6,749 nt of DNA from Lachnospiraceae bacterium (GTDB lineage: Bacteria; Bacillota; Clostridia; Lachnospirales; Lachnospiraceae): the NCBI GenBank assembly GCA_024694785.1, contig JAILJL010000049.1, forward strand, positions 1 to 6,749, read 5' to 3'. A program made the translations under genes and the position numbers. The notes under the pieces are model-generated. The model saw only the letters and a program-made list of their open reading frames with translations. It made no database searches and was not told the DNA's origin. Positions 6,451 through 6,749 of this stretch are shown here, one piece after another; the stretch's first letter is position 1; the number at the start of each line of letters is the position of its first letter.

Positions 6451-6454
6451 ATTT

Positions 6455-6490
6455 GATATATATCGTAACATCTTTCGAATATTTTTTCAA
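6455..6490 (-). promoter_or_regulatory. Toxin-antitoxin promoter with candidate autoregulatory palindrome
   Basis: On the minus strand TTGAAA (6485-6490) and TACGAT (6462-6467) are 17 bases apart, with TGT before the -10 box giving an extended -10. The perfect palindrome GATATATATC (6455-6464) overlaps the -10 and the predicted start near 6455, and TTCGAA (6474-6479) lies in the spacer. Phd/YefM antitoxins normally repress by binding short palindromes at this place, so the first palindrome is the likelier operator; this is inference. Confidence 0.55.
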
Positions 6491-6526
6491 CGCATCTTTA
6501 TACAAATATTTCGTTCTATCTTGAAA

Positions 6527-6554
6527 CAAAAGCCCAGGAGCTCCTCGGCTTTTG
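6527..6554. other. Terminator-shaped hairpin between divergent promoters
   Basis: CAAAAGCC (6527-6534) pairs with GGCTTTTG (6547-6554). Inside, after a C/C mismatch, AGGA pairs with TCCT around GC. The stem resembles an intrinsic terminator in either direction, with a short U-tract (TTTTGTTT on the minus strand). No gene that would end here is visible: the toxin-antitoxin operon starts to its left and a plus-strand gene starts to its right. It may be a relic terminator or the end of an unannotated short transcript. Confidence 0.6.
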
Positions 6555-6571
6555 GTCATTTATAAATTTTA

Positions 6572-6600
6572 TTGTCAAATAAACTTCCATTTGTTATATT
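6572..6600 (+). promoter_or_regulatory. Promoter for the right-edge gene
   Basis: TTGTCA (6572-6577) and TATATT (6595-6600) are 17 bases apart, each matching consensus at 5 of 6 positions, with TGT before the -10 box. This is the best overall promoter in the window. The predicted start is near 6607. Confidence 0.75.
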
Positions 6601-6611
6601 CAAGTTATAAC
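6593..6611. repeat. Inverted repeat on the right-edge promoter
   Basis: GTTATA (6593-6598) and TATAAC (6606-6611) form an inverted repeat with a seven-base spacer, covering the -10 box and predicted transcription start. It could be an operator, or chance in AT-rich DNA. Confidence 0.25.
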
Positions 6612-6631
6612 ATACTAAGGAGGCATAAGTT

Positions 6632-6749
6632 ATGAAAAAGAAAACTCTAATCATTATAATTGTAATTGCGGCGGTGATTATACTTCCGATAATCTGGTAT
6701 TTCCTTCCGAAAAGATTCGGTCGTTTTATCAAAGCAGAAGACGTAGCTT
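6632..6749 (+). CDS. Membrane-anchored or exported protein, N-terminal part only
   Basis: Only the first 39 codons are in the window. The protein begins MKKK, followed by a strongly hydrophobic stretch (about residues 5-25) and then a basic segment, PKRFGRFIKAEDVA. This is a signal anchor or an uncleaved signal peptide; no lipobox cysteine is seen. The start is well supported by AAGGAGG (6617-6623) eight bases upstream and a strong promoter at 6572-6600. I do not recognise the family, and the visible part is too short to suggest a function. It is divergent from the toxin-antitoxin operon. Confidence 0.75.
   Translation, partial: MKKKTLIIIIVIAAVIILPIIWYFLPKRFGRFIKAEDVA

Overview
The window looks like chromosomal DNA from a low-to-mid GC Firmicute, most likely a Clostridia/Lachnospiraceae member. 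This is an inference from strong AGGAGG-type ribosome sites, TTGACA/TATAAT-like promoters, AT-rich intergenic DNA and protein sequences that read like that group. No rRNA, tRNA, insertion sequence, integrase or CRISPR array is visible. Nearly all genes run on the minus strand; only a lipoprotein gene and a partial gene at the right edge run on the plus strand.

From left to right there are six transcription units. (1) Minus: a MATE-family efflux transporter (649-2028) followed 11 bases later by a translational GTPase of the EF-G/TetM superfamily, whose C-terminal part runs off the left edge (1-637). (2) Plus: a small predicted lipoprotein (2203-2754), divergent from the MATE gene across a 174-base region with a promoter on each strand. 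(3) Minus: an MFS transporter (3455-4852) followed 8 bases later by an sce7726-type PD-(D/E)XK nuclease-like protein (2793-3446). This unit converges on the lipoprotein gene, and both share a bidirectional terminator. (4) Minus: a nucleoside phosphorylase (4975-5742) with its own promoter and terminator. (5) Minus: a type II toxin-antitoxin operon, with a Phd/YefM-like antitoxin (6151-6438) overlapping a RelE/ParE-like toxin (5847-6161) by 11 bases and a terminator hairpin that contains the toxin stop codon. (6) Plus: the first 39 codons of an unrecognised membrane-anchored protein (6632 to the edge), behind a good promoter.

The genes do not form one obvious pathway. The points most worth a second look are the pairing of an efflux pump with a ribosome-acting GTPase, the tight coupling of an MFS transporter to a nuclease-fold protein, a terminator-shaped hairpin between two divergent promoters, and palindromes placed on several promoters. 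I saw no clearly new multi-gene system. All family assignments come from reading motifs, without database searches.
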